A program made the translations under genes and the position numbers. From Onchocerca volvulus (Eukaryota > Nematoda > Chromadorea > Rhabditida > Onchocercidae): a stretch of 64,000 nt of DNA. The stretch lies in contig HG738139.1 of NCBI GenBank assembly GCA_000499405.2, positions 628,564-692,563 on the forward strand, in the 5' to 3' direction. Positions 25,836 through 38,675 of the stretch are shown piece after piece. The notes beneath the pieces are model-generated. The model saw nothing but the letters and a program-made list of their open reading frames with translations, made no database searches and was not told where the DNA came from. Position 1 is the first letter of the stretch, and every line of letters begins with the position of its first letter.

Positions 25836-28223
25836 AAGCGTAATCAACAAAAAGAATTTTCGAAACATGCAGTATATCGTCATAAATAAAAATTATGAAA
25901 GCACTGACTCTGTGTGCTACTCAGACACAATAACTTTTGCATTTTAACCAAAAAAACAAAAGTCGATTTGATTACAAATTTGATTTTATCAAATAATAAA
26001 TGTATGTTCTTTTGCTGATGATTAATTTCCATACAAATTATTTATTTTCTTTTTTGAATTAAAACAAAAAAAATTCTGCGTTATTTATGAATGTGCATTA
26101 TTCATATACGATGTGAAATTGAGCAGAATTACGATAAGACTATTTTCATAGTTTAAAATTTTTTTTTTGGGTACAACTGTGAGTTAGCAAAGAAATTATC
26201 ATTTGAAATGATGATAATAATTTTGATAAATAATGAATTTATTATACGTTTTCAGGAAAATATTTTTACTTCTCAATAGTTTTGTCTTTTTTTTGTGTTC
26301 AGATTTTAACCAGTAAAAAACTGCAAACTAAAATTATTTCAAAAAATTTTATTATAAAAGTATAAACAGATTTTAGTTGCAGATTTTAGAAACAGACTTT
26401 AATTGCTACCGTCATAATGACTATGCATTTATACCAAGATTTCCATTTTTCAACGTATTATTACTTGCCCATGTTTTAATTAATAAATGTAATCTATAAA
26501 AAATTCAAAAATGAAACACATTTTTAGAGATATTCATTTCGAAATATACCATTAATGAAAAGTTATTTTAAGTAAAAAATTAAATATTATCAATTTATCA
26601 GATAACAATTCAGCATTTCTTAATTGTGCCAATAATTAATGGCTTCCTCACACATCTAAGCCATCTATCGCGAGATAATAATAGTAATCATCAATCGTAA
26701 CAGCTTTAATTAAAATTGCAATTCATAGATGATCCTTTCTATTGCTTTGAAATGATTAGCGAGAAATTTTAAATGCGAATAAAAGATATTAACTGAATTG
26801 ACTAATAAGCAGAAAAAGTCATCAGTACTATTTTTAGTTCGTCATTTATTTATCGAATGATAAATATCGAAAAGTTATTGTATTTTTCGTCCATAAAAAG
26901 CAAATAAAATTTCGAGAAGTTTAAAATTTTAACATTGAAATTTTTTAAATCTTATTCTTTTATTACAATATAGAATGAAATTTTCTTTAAAACATTCTCA
27001 AGGAACACTTTATTGTAAAAACCTTGAATTGAATTTTTGAACAAAAAAAAGTTGAAAAAAAAGTGATGCACAAGGACATGAAGCTCAAAATGCAAAAAAA
27101 GCCAGAATAACTTTGATAGTCATGTGTTGTCTCATGATTATTCGACCCACTTCGTTTATCATTTAATCGGAGCGTTTCGGCGGTAAACATATTTATCATT
27201 TTGGCGGGAAACATGTGTATCGTTTTATTTATTATTTTGGTGGTAAGCATGTTTGCTGTCTTGTTGATTCAAGCAACAAAAGTATCGAATATATCAACAA
27301 TATTGGAAGCAAATGTTTCGAAAACTGTTGGAAATGAGAATGATAGGAGGATAGCGTTATTTTTACAAAGCGACCTGATTAGATCTGTATCAAATGGCGT
27401 CACAGCTTTCATATTCAATAGATCAAAGGTCTTCCCATCATAAAGATCGGAGACTTCTATGTCGGACATTTCCGAAGATACATATGTAGGATTTATTTGA
27501 AATTTTGCTGCTGAATAGTTATATTACAAGATTTAAATTCATTCGTAAATATAAATAACTAATAATGAGTGCTCGATTATCAGACTATTTTAAATTCGAA
27601 CAAAATGAAAAGAATCAAAAATTGGATTTTCCAAGAAATTTCTATGAGAGACCCAATAATGAGGGTATTATATAAATTTCAGTCTTATTTAAAATGGTAA
27701 GCTAGTCCAGAAATTCCGCTTTGCTGTGAACAATTCAAGGTAATTGACTCAATTGTGTGAAATTTTAAAATTGCAAATTCGTTTTGGATTTTTAACCAAT
27801 TGTCCCTTCTTTTTCAGTTGCCAGATAATATCATTGAGTAGGGATGAGTTATAAACATGTGCTTCATAGAATCCATGAATATTCTTGCGAATTTTTTGTT
27901 GGTTTTACTATTATACGTTAATTTTCTAGTATTTGACGTGCAGTGATAGCTTTCGCATAAATAGAAACAATCTTCCTAACAGCAGAACGATCACGCTACC
28001 GCATTTCTTTTTTTTTTTTTTTTTTTTTTTTAAATTCACAGCAATTTTAAGGTTAAAATTAGAAATTTCAAGTGTACATTTATATTAAATCGTTGTTTTC
28101 GTGCCATTTCTAAAATAAATACATTTGAACACAAATATATTGAGTAGAAATACAGTGATTGCTTCAGATTCCTCGTTATATAAAATGATCAAAAATCTGA
28201 TCTAAAATCCATTAAGGTATATT
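25836..28223. other. Intergenic between convergent genes
   Basis: Spacer between the cysteine-rich gene (+) and the CLOCK-like gene (-). It holds a small imperfect repeat (27179-27258) and a poly-T run (about 28008-28031). Around 27201-27469 both strands are open for 60-80 codons. The minus reading (27469-27269) has ordinary protein composition but no splice partner, so no gene is called. Confidence 0.45.
27179..27258. repeat. Imperfect tandem repeat, three units
   Basis: Three successive units begin GGCGGTAAACAT (27179), GGCGGGAAACATG (27203) and GGTGGTAAGCATG (27239), each followed by a T-rich tail. They are GC-richer than the surroundings. Role unknown. Confidence 0.5.
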
Positions 28224-31200
28224 TTAACACTTATCACCGTGTAATGATGCAAGGAATCTTTTAAGATGAAGTTCACGAAGTTCCATTTCCTTCTGAAACA
28301 CTTGTTGACGTAATACTTCGCTTCGACGTTGCAATTCTTCCCAAACCTGCTGATATAGCGGTGAAATTGATAAAGCTGCCGGTGTTACCTACCAATAATA
28401 TTATTCAAAATATTTAATTAATAAAATTTCAAGAAATATTACATTTTTTTGCTTTTTTCAAAGTGTAGCAAAACAGTTAGGAAAAGTTATATTTAGAAGG
28501 AATTCATTATTATATAGCAAATAAATAATTCTAAATAAACAGTAATACATAGGTTTTCTTTTTTTCTTAAAAATTAACGCCTGAATGTGAAAAATCTTAC
28601 CATGGTTGGGGAGGATATCGTCAAATTTGACACATTCCTGCATGGTTCGTTGCCATTAACTGATGTTACTTTAGAAGTTGCCAATTTTGAATCCGGTAAA
28701 GGATAATGTTCAATGAAAGCTAAAGGGATCTGATTCCGTCGTTTCGATGGCAATACTTCGGACGGCGACGAAAGTGTGACAGGAGATTGTTGACAGAACG
28801 ATGATTTATATTCAAATGAAGTTGACGGACTATTATCTAAGCAGAAGGAATAGCATGGTCCTCTGATATGTAATTATTGTAAGATTTAATCTTAATAACT
28901 AAATGGTCTATCAAAACTTCATTGAAACTGTGATTTAACTTTAGCACCATATCATTATTTCCAAAATTCTATCACACTATTACGATTAAAGTAATGTATT
29001 TGCAAATCTTGTTACTTTAAATTAAATAATAGCCAAGGAAAATTGTTAGAATACGGGTAAATTTTCCCTATTTCGAAATTAATAAAAAAATTATCTTAAA
29101 AAAATTATCAAAAAATTTTTTTAATGTAAATTTTTTTATATGGTAGATTTTGATGTAATTTTTTCGAATTTCCAAATGAAATTTTCATTTATTCTACCTG
29201 ACGATTCATTTAATCCTTCTTTTCGATTTCTTTTTGGTGGCAATGGTCCGATAACTATTTTAGCTGTGCAACTGCTATCGGTGTATTTCTCGGGAGCGAT
29301 AATGGATACAGAATTATTGACTTGTTCAGATCGAGAATTATCTATTCCATTAAAAATGATAATTTTCCATTTATATTTTTAATAGTAAATTCAATTTCCA
29401 TTTAAAGTTGCTAGCCATGAAATCCATTTATTAACTAATATTGATATTTCATACTGGAAACATTATCAAAATAAACTGGTATACTGTGCATAATTTGTTA
29501 CTTGATAATACGAAACGTATATTATTTCTAATAAAATGTGTGTCTCGTAACACAGTAGCTAAGAAAAAATATGTTTCCAAATCATGTAAAAAAAAATTAT
29601 CAACCTGTAGTGCAAAGTGATTCAGGACCATTTCCAGCAACTGATAATGATGATGATGAACTAACTGATAAAGGACAAATGATGGTATTGATAGCATCTG
29701 TAGTGCAACGAGAATTTTGTGAACTTTTTGCAGTATTTACGGCTAAAAAATAATCTCGAAACTTTTTCATGAGAAAGTTACGTGAAAAAATGAAGTTTAT
29801 ATATGGAAAATAACTTTTGAAAAAGTGCCACAAATTGTTTCATTCGGCAGTAAAAGCAAATAAATGACCGATTGAGTGAATGATTGATTGATCGATATGT
29901 CTGTGTTTTAATATTTTCCTTCACCTCTAATGACATCAATTTATTATTTTTGTTGCTTTCGAGGGTATAGTTATAATCTTTCAATTCTACCTTCTAATTC
30001 CTACCTATTGAAAATGATGATGGAATTTCGGTGGATTCTGTTTTCGTAATTGTAATTGTTTTTTTGAATTTCTTTAAATTTTCCATGCTCATCACACGAT
30101 AATTACATCGTATTCGTCTAATTGATGTTTGACTTTCGATGGTGGCCATACAATTAATCCAGATCCATTGATGTGATTTTGTTCGTAAACGATGTGGTCT
30201 TATTTGATAAGTGCCAAGTTTTATTACTAAAAAAAATGGACAAAAAAAAGTACAGTTAAGCAATCAAGCAAAAAAAAAGATATAACTAAATAATCGATAA
30301 ATAATTATAAATCAAACGTGTAATTCATAAGAAATCACCTAATTTAATAGTTTAAAAGTTTCTATTAGGTTAGAAATCAATTTTGCAGTTTCTGTTTCAG
30401 AAAATGTTTTTTTTTTAATTTTAATTGTATACGAAGCTGATCGATGAAATTACGTTGCATGTGGCATTCAGCTACTTGTAGCAAATCATCCACATGAATG
30501 TAATCATAACCACTTGTACCAAGCAGATCAAGACGACTATAACCCAATAATTGACTGAAAATAAAAATTAACAAATAAGAACAATAAAAATATAGCAATA
30601 AAATTTTTTATAAAAATAATTTATACGAAGAATTTGAGCAATTATGTAATTTTTAATGTTTCTATTTTATAAATTTTATTTTAATTTTTAATTTTAACTT
30701 TGTTTTAATTTATAATGTTTTAAAACTTTATTTCGATTTGTAATGTTTTTATTTTTGTAAATTTTGTATAAGAAAAGAGAGAGAATATTATTTCATGATA
30801 ATAAACCTTTGTAAAATTTATCACAGGAATTTTTTTTTTTTTTTTTTGATTGTGATACATTAATAGGATGGATTTTAAACAATATCAAAGTATAAACAAA
30901 TATATTTTCATGTATTAATCAATCCAAGCTAATCAATCCTTAATGTAAATAATCTGATAGGGAGTTAAATAAAGAAACTGGATAAAGTGAAATGATTCAA
31001 ATATTATAGCTACAAACTTTTCGTCGTAGTTTTAATATGTAAGATTATATTTGTAATATTGCTACTATCACAACAATATTTTAGGAATGGCTTATTATTA
31101 GATTAGAATCGAATAAATTGATAACTGTAAATTAAATTATAAAAAAAAATTATATATTTACCATCCTTCTGCATCAACACAAACAAATTCCGTGTTATAG

Positions 31201-34200
31201 AATATGGTGAAATTGGCATTTCTTCGTTCCCAAGAACTGATCATTTCAAGCATTATCTCTGATTCTGGCCGATTTGATAACGGTACAATGATACCAACAA
31301 ATCGGAAGGATTCATTCGGCTCCTAACATTATATTCTTCTATGAAATGATACTTAATATAATGATCAGACTGTTAAATGTGAACCATTCTTCTTTTGAGA
31401 ATGAGTAGATTATTGCAGGAAATTAAAATATTTCAAAGTTTCTGAAATTTGACGTTATAAAAGAAAAGACCATAATTGAATTATTTTTAAATTAGGCATA
31501 TTTTGATTCGCGAATATAAATTACTAGAGAAAATTTTTGGATAATTTATGCTGCATAAAAAAATACTTTAAAAAATCAAACCAAAAAAAAAAAAATCGCC
31601 TTAATTGATCGTTCTTCATTTCTCCATTTTATTCTTCATTCAAGAATAAAAATTATAATATATTTGATAAAATGGATGAAATGCAATTATCAAATAAAGT
31701 AATTGCAATTTTTTAACTCATTAAAAGCATATTTTTAAACAAAATGAACACTATTGTATTTGTAATTGTAATTTAATTATTGACAAGATGTTTTTGAATA
31801 TTTGAAAATTCACTTCTATTTAATAAAATAGAATGTATCAACTTCGATTAAATAAAATATAATGATTAAAAAATGAGAAAGTTAAATTAAATTTCTACAT
31901 ATTCGAACAATAAATCAAAAATAAGAAGAAAACTTGCCGTAATTGCAGTGATCTTTGTTTTACTATTATCCATTCCACTTTCTGTAACCGCATCCGGCAT
32001 GCATAATCGATCTTTATTATATGTTATCTTTTTCAGATAACCAGTAATCAGTAATTGACGATGTAATTTCTTCGTTGTTACTGTTTGCTGAATTGTTGTG
32101 GTACTATTCATACCAGCACTAATCGATACGGAATGTAACACCTCGCTAGATAAAGCTCTACTGAAACTTTTCGCTGATTTATCGTCCAGTAAATCGAAGA
32201 AATTCGTTCCTTGTAATTCGCATATCTAAAAAATTCATTTCTTTTTTTTTTCTCCGGAAAATTTCATATATAAAATAATAAAATTGGTGAATTATTGAAA
32301 ATTTTGAAATAAATTTTTCGTGTCTGAAAAATTGAATTCAAAAAATTTAAAGATTTAACTGAAGATGAAACGGAAAATAATGGAACTAAATGATTTCTTA
32401 TATTTAATGATGTCATTTGCATTTTGCATGTTTAAAATATTGTATTAATGAAAGAGGTATTTAACATCACATAACACCTAGACATTTTTTGTACGTGTTA
32501 TACGTGTTAATCGTTGTAACAACCACGGGAGGACGTTCGAATCGTCATTCATTCTGTTATTCTTGGATAACAGTCAGACAATAGAAAGGCCATCTAGTCA
32601 AATAAAATTTTCTTTCATTTCTGATTTTAAAAATTCAATTTACAATTTCTCAATTAAAGAAACGGCATTCTAACGATTAAATAAGCATTGGATTGTCATA
32701 AATGGAATTTGATAAAGCTTGAAATAGCATACAAGAATTATTTTGACTCATTTTTTAAATCATCAATTTGACATGTTCATCCAGTAGATCACAGATGATT
32801 TAAAACTATCATAGATTGACTAATTAACTGCAATTCCTTAATGAACTTCAAATGCCGATGATATTTCAATTTTTCAATGATCAAGAGATTGGCTAATAAA
32901 TGAATTCAAAACAAAGTTTGGTACTCTAAAAATTGGGAATAATCAGGCCGTTAATGTTGAATTCGTATTTGCAAATCCAATTGGTCCACTCATATTGGTC
33001 ATGCAAGAGGAGCAGTATTCGGTAACAATTTTGGCGAATTTGTTAAAAAAAAAAATTTGTTTTTATTAAATTTTTTAACAAATTTACCAAAACTAACAGT
33101 AAATAATAAAAAAGAGTTGAAAAGAGAAGCAAATGGAAATATTAAAATTATTAAAGATGAAAGGCTGAAGAAAATATGAAAAATGTGCGATGATAAACAA
33201 AATACAATAAAAAATCTGTATTTTGTTCAAAACTGATATTTTGTTCACTGTTGCAAAAATCAATTATACAAAAAAAAGAACTGATTTGTCGTCAATAGAA
33301 AAAAAAAAAAAAACTGCTTGAAAAATAAATGAAAATTGTTTATAACACGATTGAATATTGAAAATTAAAATTTTAAATATTGAAAAACTATTAATCTTAT
33401 ACAAAAATCAAATGAAAGCAGTCGAAGAAATAATATTGCAAATTTATTTTACAATAATGATATTTTCATCTATTGATCAGATAAATAAATCTCATCCCCG
33501 AAAGTTTTGTTAATTAATTTTGTTTCAAATTGTCCACTTCAACTTGTTTGTTTTTTTTCAAGCATTTTCAATGCTGCAACTTTTTGTTTTTATCCTATTT
33601 TTCAAAATAATTTGTGAGCAAATATGAGAAAAACAAATGATGAAGGATATTTTAGAAATTAGAGAAAATTACTGCGTCGTCAAAAAGTGCAGCAAAACTT
33701 GTAGATGCATGTTCAATATGTCCGGAACAATGAATGCAAAAGCTTCCGGCTGCTAAAGCATCCATATAAAGTTGAACAATTTCCGGAAGATTGCAACCGG
33801 TTGTAATGCGTAATTTAGAATCCAGGGCTATATTTGATGCCTCATCACTTGTTGATTCAGCTTGAACTGGAAAATTGTTTAAATTTTGCTTTTCATACGT
33901 TATTATTTTTGAATTTATGCTCAAATTCATCATGATAAAAGTTTTGAGATAAGCAGATTTTACAAATACTGAGAGAAATTATTAAAATGAAATTAGCTAA
34001 TCGATTTGAATCGTTTAGTTTCCACTGTTTTTCTTAATTGATGGCATTTATTTGTCATATATGAGAATTCTATCTAAATCATGTCACCTATGGACAGATT
34101 AAAAGTACCTATCCAACTATTTATTATGTCTGCATACCCGATAATTTTCTTTGAAAATTTTCAGAACCTTTTGATGAACTCATTAAGCCATCTTTAGTAT

Positions 34201-35116
34201 TTATTCATTTTAACTCACTAATAAATGCATCAATAAGTGTAATCTTACATGAAGAAACGTTATCTGAGTTAAATACTATAAAATATGCGCGTTTTAATAA
34301 AACTGAATTAAACAACCAACAATGTTGCTGTTTGAGGAAATTGATTGCACATTTCAATACGCTACTTTTATCCATTTTCCGATCACCTTTTGCAACTAAT
34401 AATGTCAACTCATCAATCAACCGATTAAACGTGTCTCGTCGTCGTTTTTCACTTTCATTTCGAATTTTTCTACATCAACAAAATAAGTAAACAAGTAATT
34501 CGATTGTAAATATCGGAGAAGACAAACATTTCAATTTTATATATTTAATAAAAAAAAAGGTTTTTTTATATAAAAAAAAAAGATCATTAATTTTTCGTGT
34601 AATTCAAATTTTGCTGAAATTTTTACAACTACCCGATAGTAATATTGTTTTATCAATCTAATTAGTCAATAACAAAAATTTTCTTTTAAAATTTCATGAA
34701 ATCATTCAATTCAAAAAGGCTATTTCATTGAAAGAGGGAGGGAAAAGTAATCACTTTTTTCAATGATGCGAAGTTTTCTAGTTTTATTATCAATTAATGA
34801 TTAATTACTTAATTGTAAAAATCAAATAAGTATAAATGGTTTCTTTTTCTACCAGTAAAATCACAAGCCATAATCTTATTTTGAATTATTTTCCGAAAGA
34901 AAATTTAAAGAAACTGAAATAAATTATTAAACAAATTCATATCGATGAAATAATTAAAAACTAAATTGTCGATATATTATTGTGGACAATTTGAGAATCA
35001 AATATTAAATTATAAATTTCAAATGCTGGAAGCGAAATGGAAACTATTTACCTTTTCGAGCCTTTTTCGGAAAATGTTGAAGTATTATCACCAAAACTTG
35101 AACTACACTCGGCCAT
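28224..35116 (-). CDS. CLOCK/NPAS2-like bHLH-PAS transcription factor, 11 exons, 644 aa
   Basis: Nuclear bHLH-PAS transcription factor most like CLOCK/NPAS2; such proteins pair with an ARNT/BMAL/CYCLE partner and bind E-boxes. Exons on the minus strand: 35116-35052, 34469-34249, 33866-33673, 32225-31938, 31322-31162, 30554-30454, 30226-30005, 29742-29605, 29341-29198, 28836-28601, 28388-28224 (TAA); every phase fits. Residues 18-75 are the bHLH ([36 protein letters not shown]), close to the CLOCK motif. PAS-A covers about 96-250 and is weaker. PAS-B covers about 257-400 with [15 protein letters not shown] and SHQWIW, the strongest CLOCK signature. Exon 8 is Ser-rich. The C-terminal exon encodes a Gln/Glu-rich coiled coil ([18 protein letters not shown]) resembling the CLOCK exon-19 helix. 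Intron 4 has a GC donor. The ATG follows a likely trans-splice acceptor. Orthology to CLOCK rather than another bHLH-PAS is an inference from motifs. Confidence 0.82.
31932..31937 (-). promoter_or_regulatory. GC splice donor (GCAAGT), CLOCK-like intron 4
   Basis: On the minus strand exon 4 ends ACG at 31938 and the intron starts GCAAGT. This site alone gives phase 0, required by exon 5 (31322). It is the third GC-AG intron in the window with the same GCAAGTTT start. Confidence 0.7.
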
Positions 35117-35143
35117 CGGACAGAAATTTCCTTGTTTTTTCTT

Positions 35144-35150
35144 CTAAAAA
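35144..35150 (-). promoter_or_regulatory. Probable trans-splice acceptor before CLOCK-like ATG
   Basis: Minus-strand TTTTTAG ends 27 bases upstream of the start codon at 35116 after a long pyrimidine tract. In nematodes such a site often receives the SL1 leader. A cis-spliced 5' UTR exon is the alternative. Confidence 0.4.
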
Positions 35151-38065
35151 AAGGAAAAAAATATTTTAAAAAGATCAAATTAGGAGTAGTATCTTAGTAA
35201 AATCATTTGGAAAATTGAAAAAATTTAAACAGAAAAGATAACAAAAAACAATTTCAAATTAAAATTGATAAAATTTACTCACAAAAATCTATCCAAAATC
35301 ACTCTTAACTACAAACTTCTACAGTACTATTATGATCTAAGCGGTGAAATGATTAAACAGTGAAAAGAAAAGGTAATTTGTAACACAAAAGAAAAAAATA
35401 TTTCTTTCTGAAATATAAAAAAATGCTTACATTGTAGTAGTACTGTAAAAGTAGTAGAAGTAGCTTTTTTCATTTCAAATAATTTTGAAAAAAAAAAACG
35501 AAATAATTTTTTTTGAAAAAAAAAAAACTTTCAAAAAAATTCTTACAAAAAATTACGATAAAAACTCCAACCATCTTCATGATAAAATTTGAAATTAAAA
35601 AATAAATAAATGTAATGAAAAAATTCGTATAAATATACTGCCAGGTAAAAAGAACGAAAAAAAAGTGCAATGAAAATGAAATTTTCAGTTCAAATGTTGA
35701 TTTGAAAATGGAAGTATGCATAAAAGGTTGCTTTTAAAGGAGGAAAATCTGGTTGGTGGCGAGGGTGGCGGTTGCGACTGATTGTCATCGATGATAAAAT
35801 GGCTTTCGTTTTTGGCTAGCTTTTCATAAAAAATTTTTCAAGGTCAACAACTTACGATTGATGATTAATCATCGTACTTTGGCATATCAGATTTTTGTCT
35901 CTTCTCTTCTCCTTTAACCTCTTCATTTTTCTTTTTTACCTCCTTTTTCTTTGTCTTTGTTTATTTCTATTTTTGAAAAAAAAAAAAAAAAAAATCGTAA
36001 GAATATGAATAAATGGAATGGAATAAGGTCGAACAGATTAAATACTTAAGAAAATATATTTTATTATTATTATTACAATCAAAATTCAAGAGTAGAATCG
36101 GATAGAATAAAATAATTACTTAAAACGAAGTAGCAATATAAATAAAATTCATACTGGAACAAATTATTACAGATTGCTAATGCGTTGCAATAAGATGGAA
36201 CAAATAAATAAATACATGAAGGAATGTTTCAGAATGATTAATCATACTTGGAAAAATGTCACAAACACTAATTAGTTTTACCGATGATTTGTTATCTACC
36301 TATCAACAAGATGGCATGCAATACATGTATTGGAGTTAGTTCATATTCAGAATATCCTCATGACATTTCATACAAAATTTAATAGTTTATAAAATAAGGA
36401 AGAAAACCAAAAAGTTATAAAAAACTCTTCTTAACCTTTTGTACTTAAGATGAATATTAACAGAATACTATATTTTAATGAGTTATCTGAAAATATTCAA
36501 TTTCTTTCCTAAAATTAGCGCTTTTTCAAGATTATTGCTTCAAATCAAATGAAAAAATAACCTAAATATTTTTTTTTGTAAATTCGCAAATTCGAAAATG
36601 GCATATATATTAAAATAAAATAACACGAACTGTCAGCTTTTTTGAGCAGTACCAAATTGATTTATAAACATTAATTTGGCAATAAACAAAAACGAACTGA
36701 AAATTACAAAAATTTCCCATAAGTTGAGAAAAATGATAACCTACAATAAGATATGATTATAATTTATATTACTTTGTATTCATCTTTTATACATGCTTAG
36801 AATGGCCTGCTAAATTCATTTTCAATCAGTAGATTTTTTCAATAGTTGAGTTATTCAATTTTAATTCTAATTATGTTCATCTTTTGCGACTTGATTTCTT
36901 CAACGAATAGCGACATTTTCGTTCTTATTTTTACAGTTTAATAGAGCATATTTTTCCTATTTAATAGGTTAATTATTTTCTCATTATCTTCCAAATTATT
37001 TCTATTGTATAAATTTTTTTAACTTGCATTAAAAAAAAAAGAATAACTGACATAATAAATTAATTGAAGCATCTGTCAACATCTTCCATATTAATAAGAA
37101 TGCAGAGTTCTTTACAGAAAAAAAGTAAGGTCAAAAATTTGAACTATGAAATAAATATTGTTAAAAATTAATTCATGACCGATAATGCTATTGTTAATAC
37201 GTAATACTACTATTTAGATGTCGCTATTTGTTTAATACTACTGTTTGTTATATAAATGTATATTTGTTTATATACTTCTGTATCTTTATGACTCATTTAC
37301 CAAATTAAAAATGATAAAAAAAATGGAATTTCCCCTAAAGCCATCGAAAGATTAAATTTCTATGAAAATCTTTATATCATTTTTCTGTAAAAAAGCAATT
37401 TCATTCAATAATTATCAAAAAAAATTTATTCTTAACGGAAAAGTCTATCAGAATCGACACTTATTTCTATTAATTTTTAAATTAGAAAAAATTAATCCGA
37501 AAGCAATGATGCTAACTGTCGAATAATTCTACCGAAAATTTCTGGATAATTTTTATTAATTCAGCTTAGAAAAATGACTTTCTATTAATTAAGCCAAATA
37601 GACAGTCCCATTACATATCATTTCTATGTTTTTTTTTCCATTCAACAAAAAAAAAACGCCGAAATTTTCGGTAATAATTGAGACAACAATTTATTATCCG
37701 AAATTATCGGTAATAATTGAGACAACAATTCATTATCATGCAGTACTGACTAAAATCTTTTTACGTACGGATAATTGTGCAAAGAACGAACGAAACAGAA
37801 GCGATGAACTGCAATAATGGCATATCGAAAATACAAATTCTTTTTTTTTTTTCGTTTTTTAGCTATCTAAAGAAATAGCCGGAATTTTCGATGATAATTG
37901 AATCATTTTTTACAGCACAGTACTGATTACTGGTATATCCGATTATGTGAGAAAAGAAAAAAAGAGACGGTATTTGTTGTGCTACACTAACTTATCGAAA
38001 AACTCAATTGAAATTATAAAAATAATATTTTGCAGAAATTCTGCAATTTGCAACTGCTTTCAGTT
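35151..38065. other. Intergenic upstream of the CLOCK-like gene
   Basis: AT-rich. A GC-rich patch at about 35738-35815 stands out and is a candidate promoter or 5' exon of the CLOCK-like gene, about 620 bases upstream of its ATG. Further right are ATT-rich simple sequence (36060-36075) and a 39-nt tandem repeat (37660-37737). No supported coding exon was found. Confidence 0.45.
37660..37737. repeat. Tandem repeat, two adjacent 39-nt units
   Basis: Units 37660-37698 and 37699-37737 are nearly identical (start CGAAATTTTCGGTAATAATT versus CGAAATTATCGGTAATAATT, both ending TTATC or CATTATC). A more diverged relative occurs at about 37880 (GGAATTTTCGATGATAATTG). Each copy or relative is followed by an AGTACTGA motif region. 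Confidence 0.8.
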
Positions 38066-38070
38066 GAATA

Positions 38071-38670
38071 TGTCGTTTTTCTTTCTGATCGTGACAAAAT
38101 AATAGGTTGACTTCTGTCCTTCAGTTCTCATAATTCCTTCAATTTTGTTATTTACTCACTTGGAAACGAACCTAAAACTTGGGTAATTAAACTTTTATTA
38201 TGATGAATTTGTTAATCAACGTGCGCAGCAACTATTACAACAATTATATCAACAATACAACTTCGACAATATCAAAGGACAATTTTCATGGAGAAATTAT
38301 GATACGAAAAAAAAGGGGAGAGAGGTTAGCAAAGAAGAAAATTGATATACCAGAGTTGGACCGTCCAACCGAGCTCATGCCAGCTTACTCGTTGAAATGA
38401 TTTTTCTACTCAGGACCCTCATCTTCCTCGTGATGGAGAATCTGGTGTCATTTGTAGAGACAAGAAAATCGTTTGTTGTCTCGGAAGCATGCGCCTTTAG
38501 TACGCATGAGATTTTGCTTGTGGTTAGCCCATGATGAAAGAGAGCTTTTTAACTTATTAACTTGATAGACAAAAAATGATTTCAGAATCCAATAAAGCGA
38601 ATATGCAATGTCAAATTTAAAACGAAGGAATCACTGATTTTCTTCTTTTATCCTCGCGATTTAAGCGACA
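38071..38670 (-). mobile_element. Solo LTR 1 with SL1-like segment, 600 bp
   Basis: The element starts TGTCG and ends CGACA (TG...CA termini, as in LTRs). It is flanked by a perfect 5-bp duplication GAATA (38066-38070 and 38671-38675). It aligns along its length with 62934-63529. On the minus strand, AATAAAA precedes an SL1-like segment at 38193-38172 that matches SL1 at 20 of 22 positions. A hairpin-forming CATGCGC...ACGCATG (about 38489-38510) is conserved in the sister copy. No internal gag/pol region is present, so it is a solo LTR or a short non-autonomous element. Orientation is assigned from the poly(A) signal. The open frame 38200-38400 lies inside it and is not a gene. Confidence 0.75.
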
Positions 38671-38675
38671 GAATA

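Noticed and set aside
27201..27469. Opposed 66- and 80-codon open frames
   Set aside because: No splice-consistent partners or family; the plus frame runs over a small imperfect repeat.
29140..29753. Plus-strand open frames of 60-80 codons
   Set aside because: Antisense shadows of CLOCK-like exons 8 and 9, which have phased splice sites on the minus strand.
32525..32550. GACGTTCGAATCGTC, like a tRNA T-arm
   Set aside because: No acceptor stem, D-arm or anticodon arm at the right spacing; it lies in a CLOCK-like intron.
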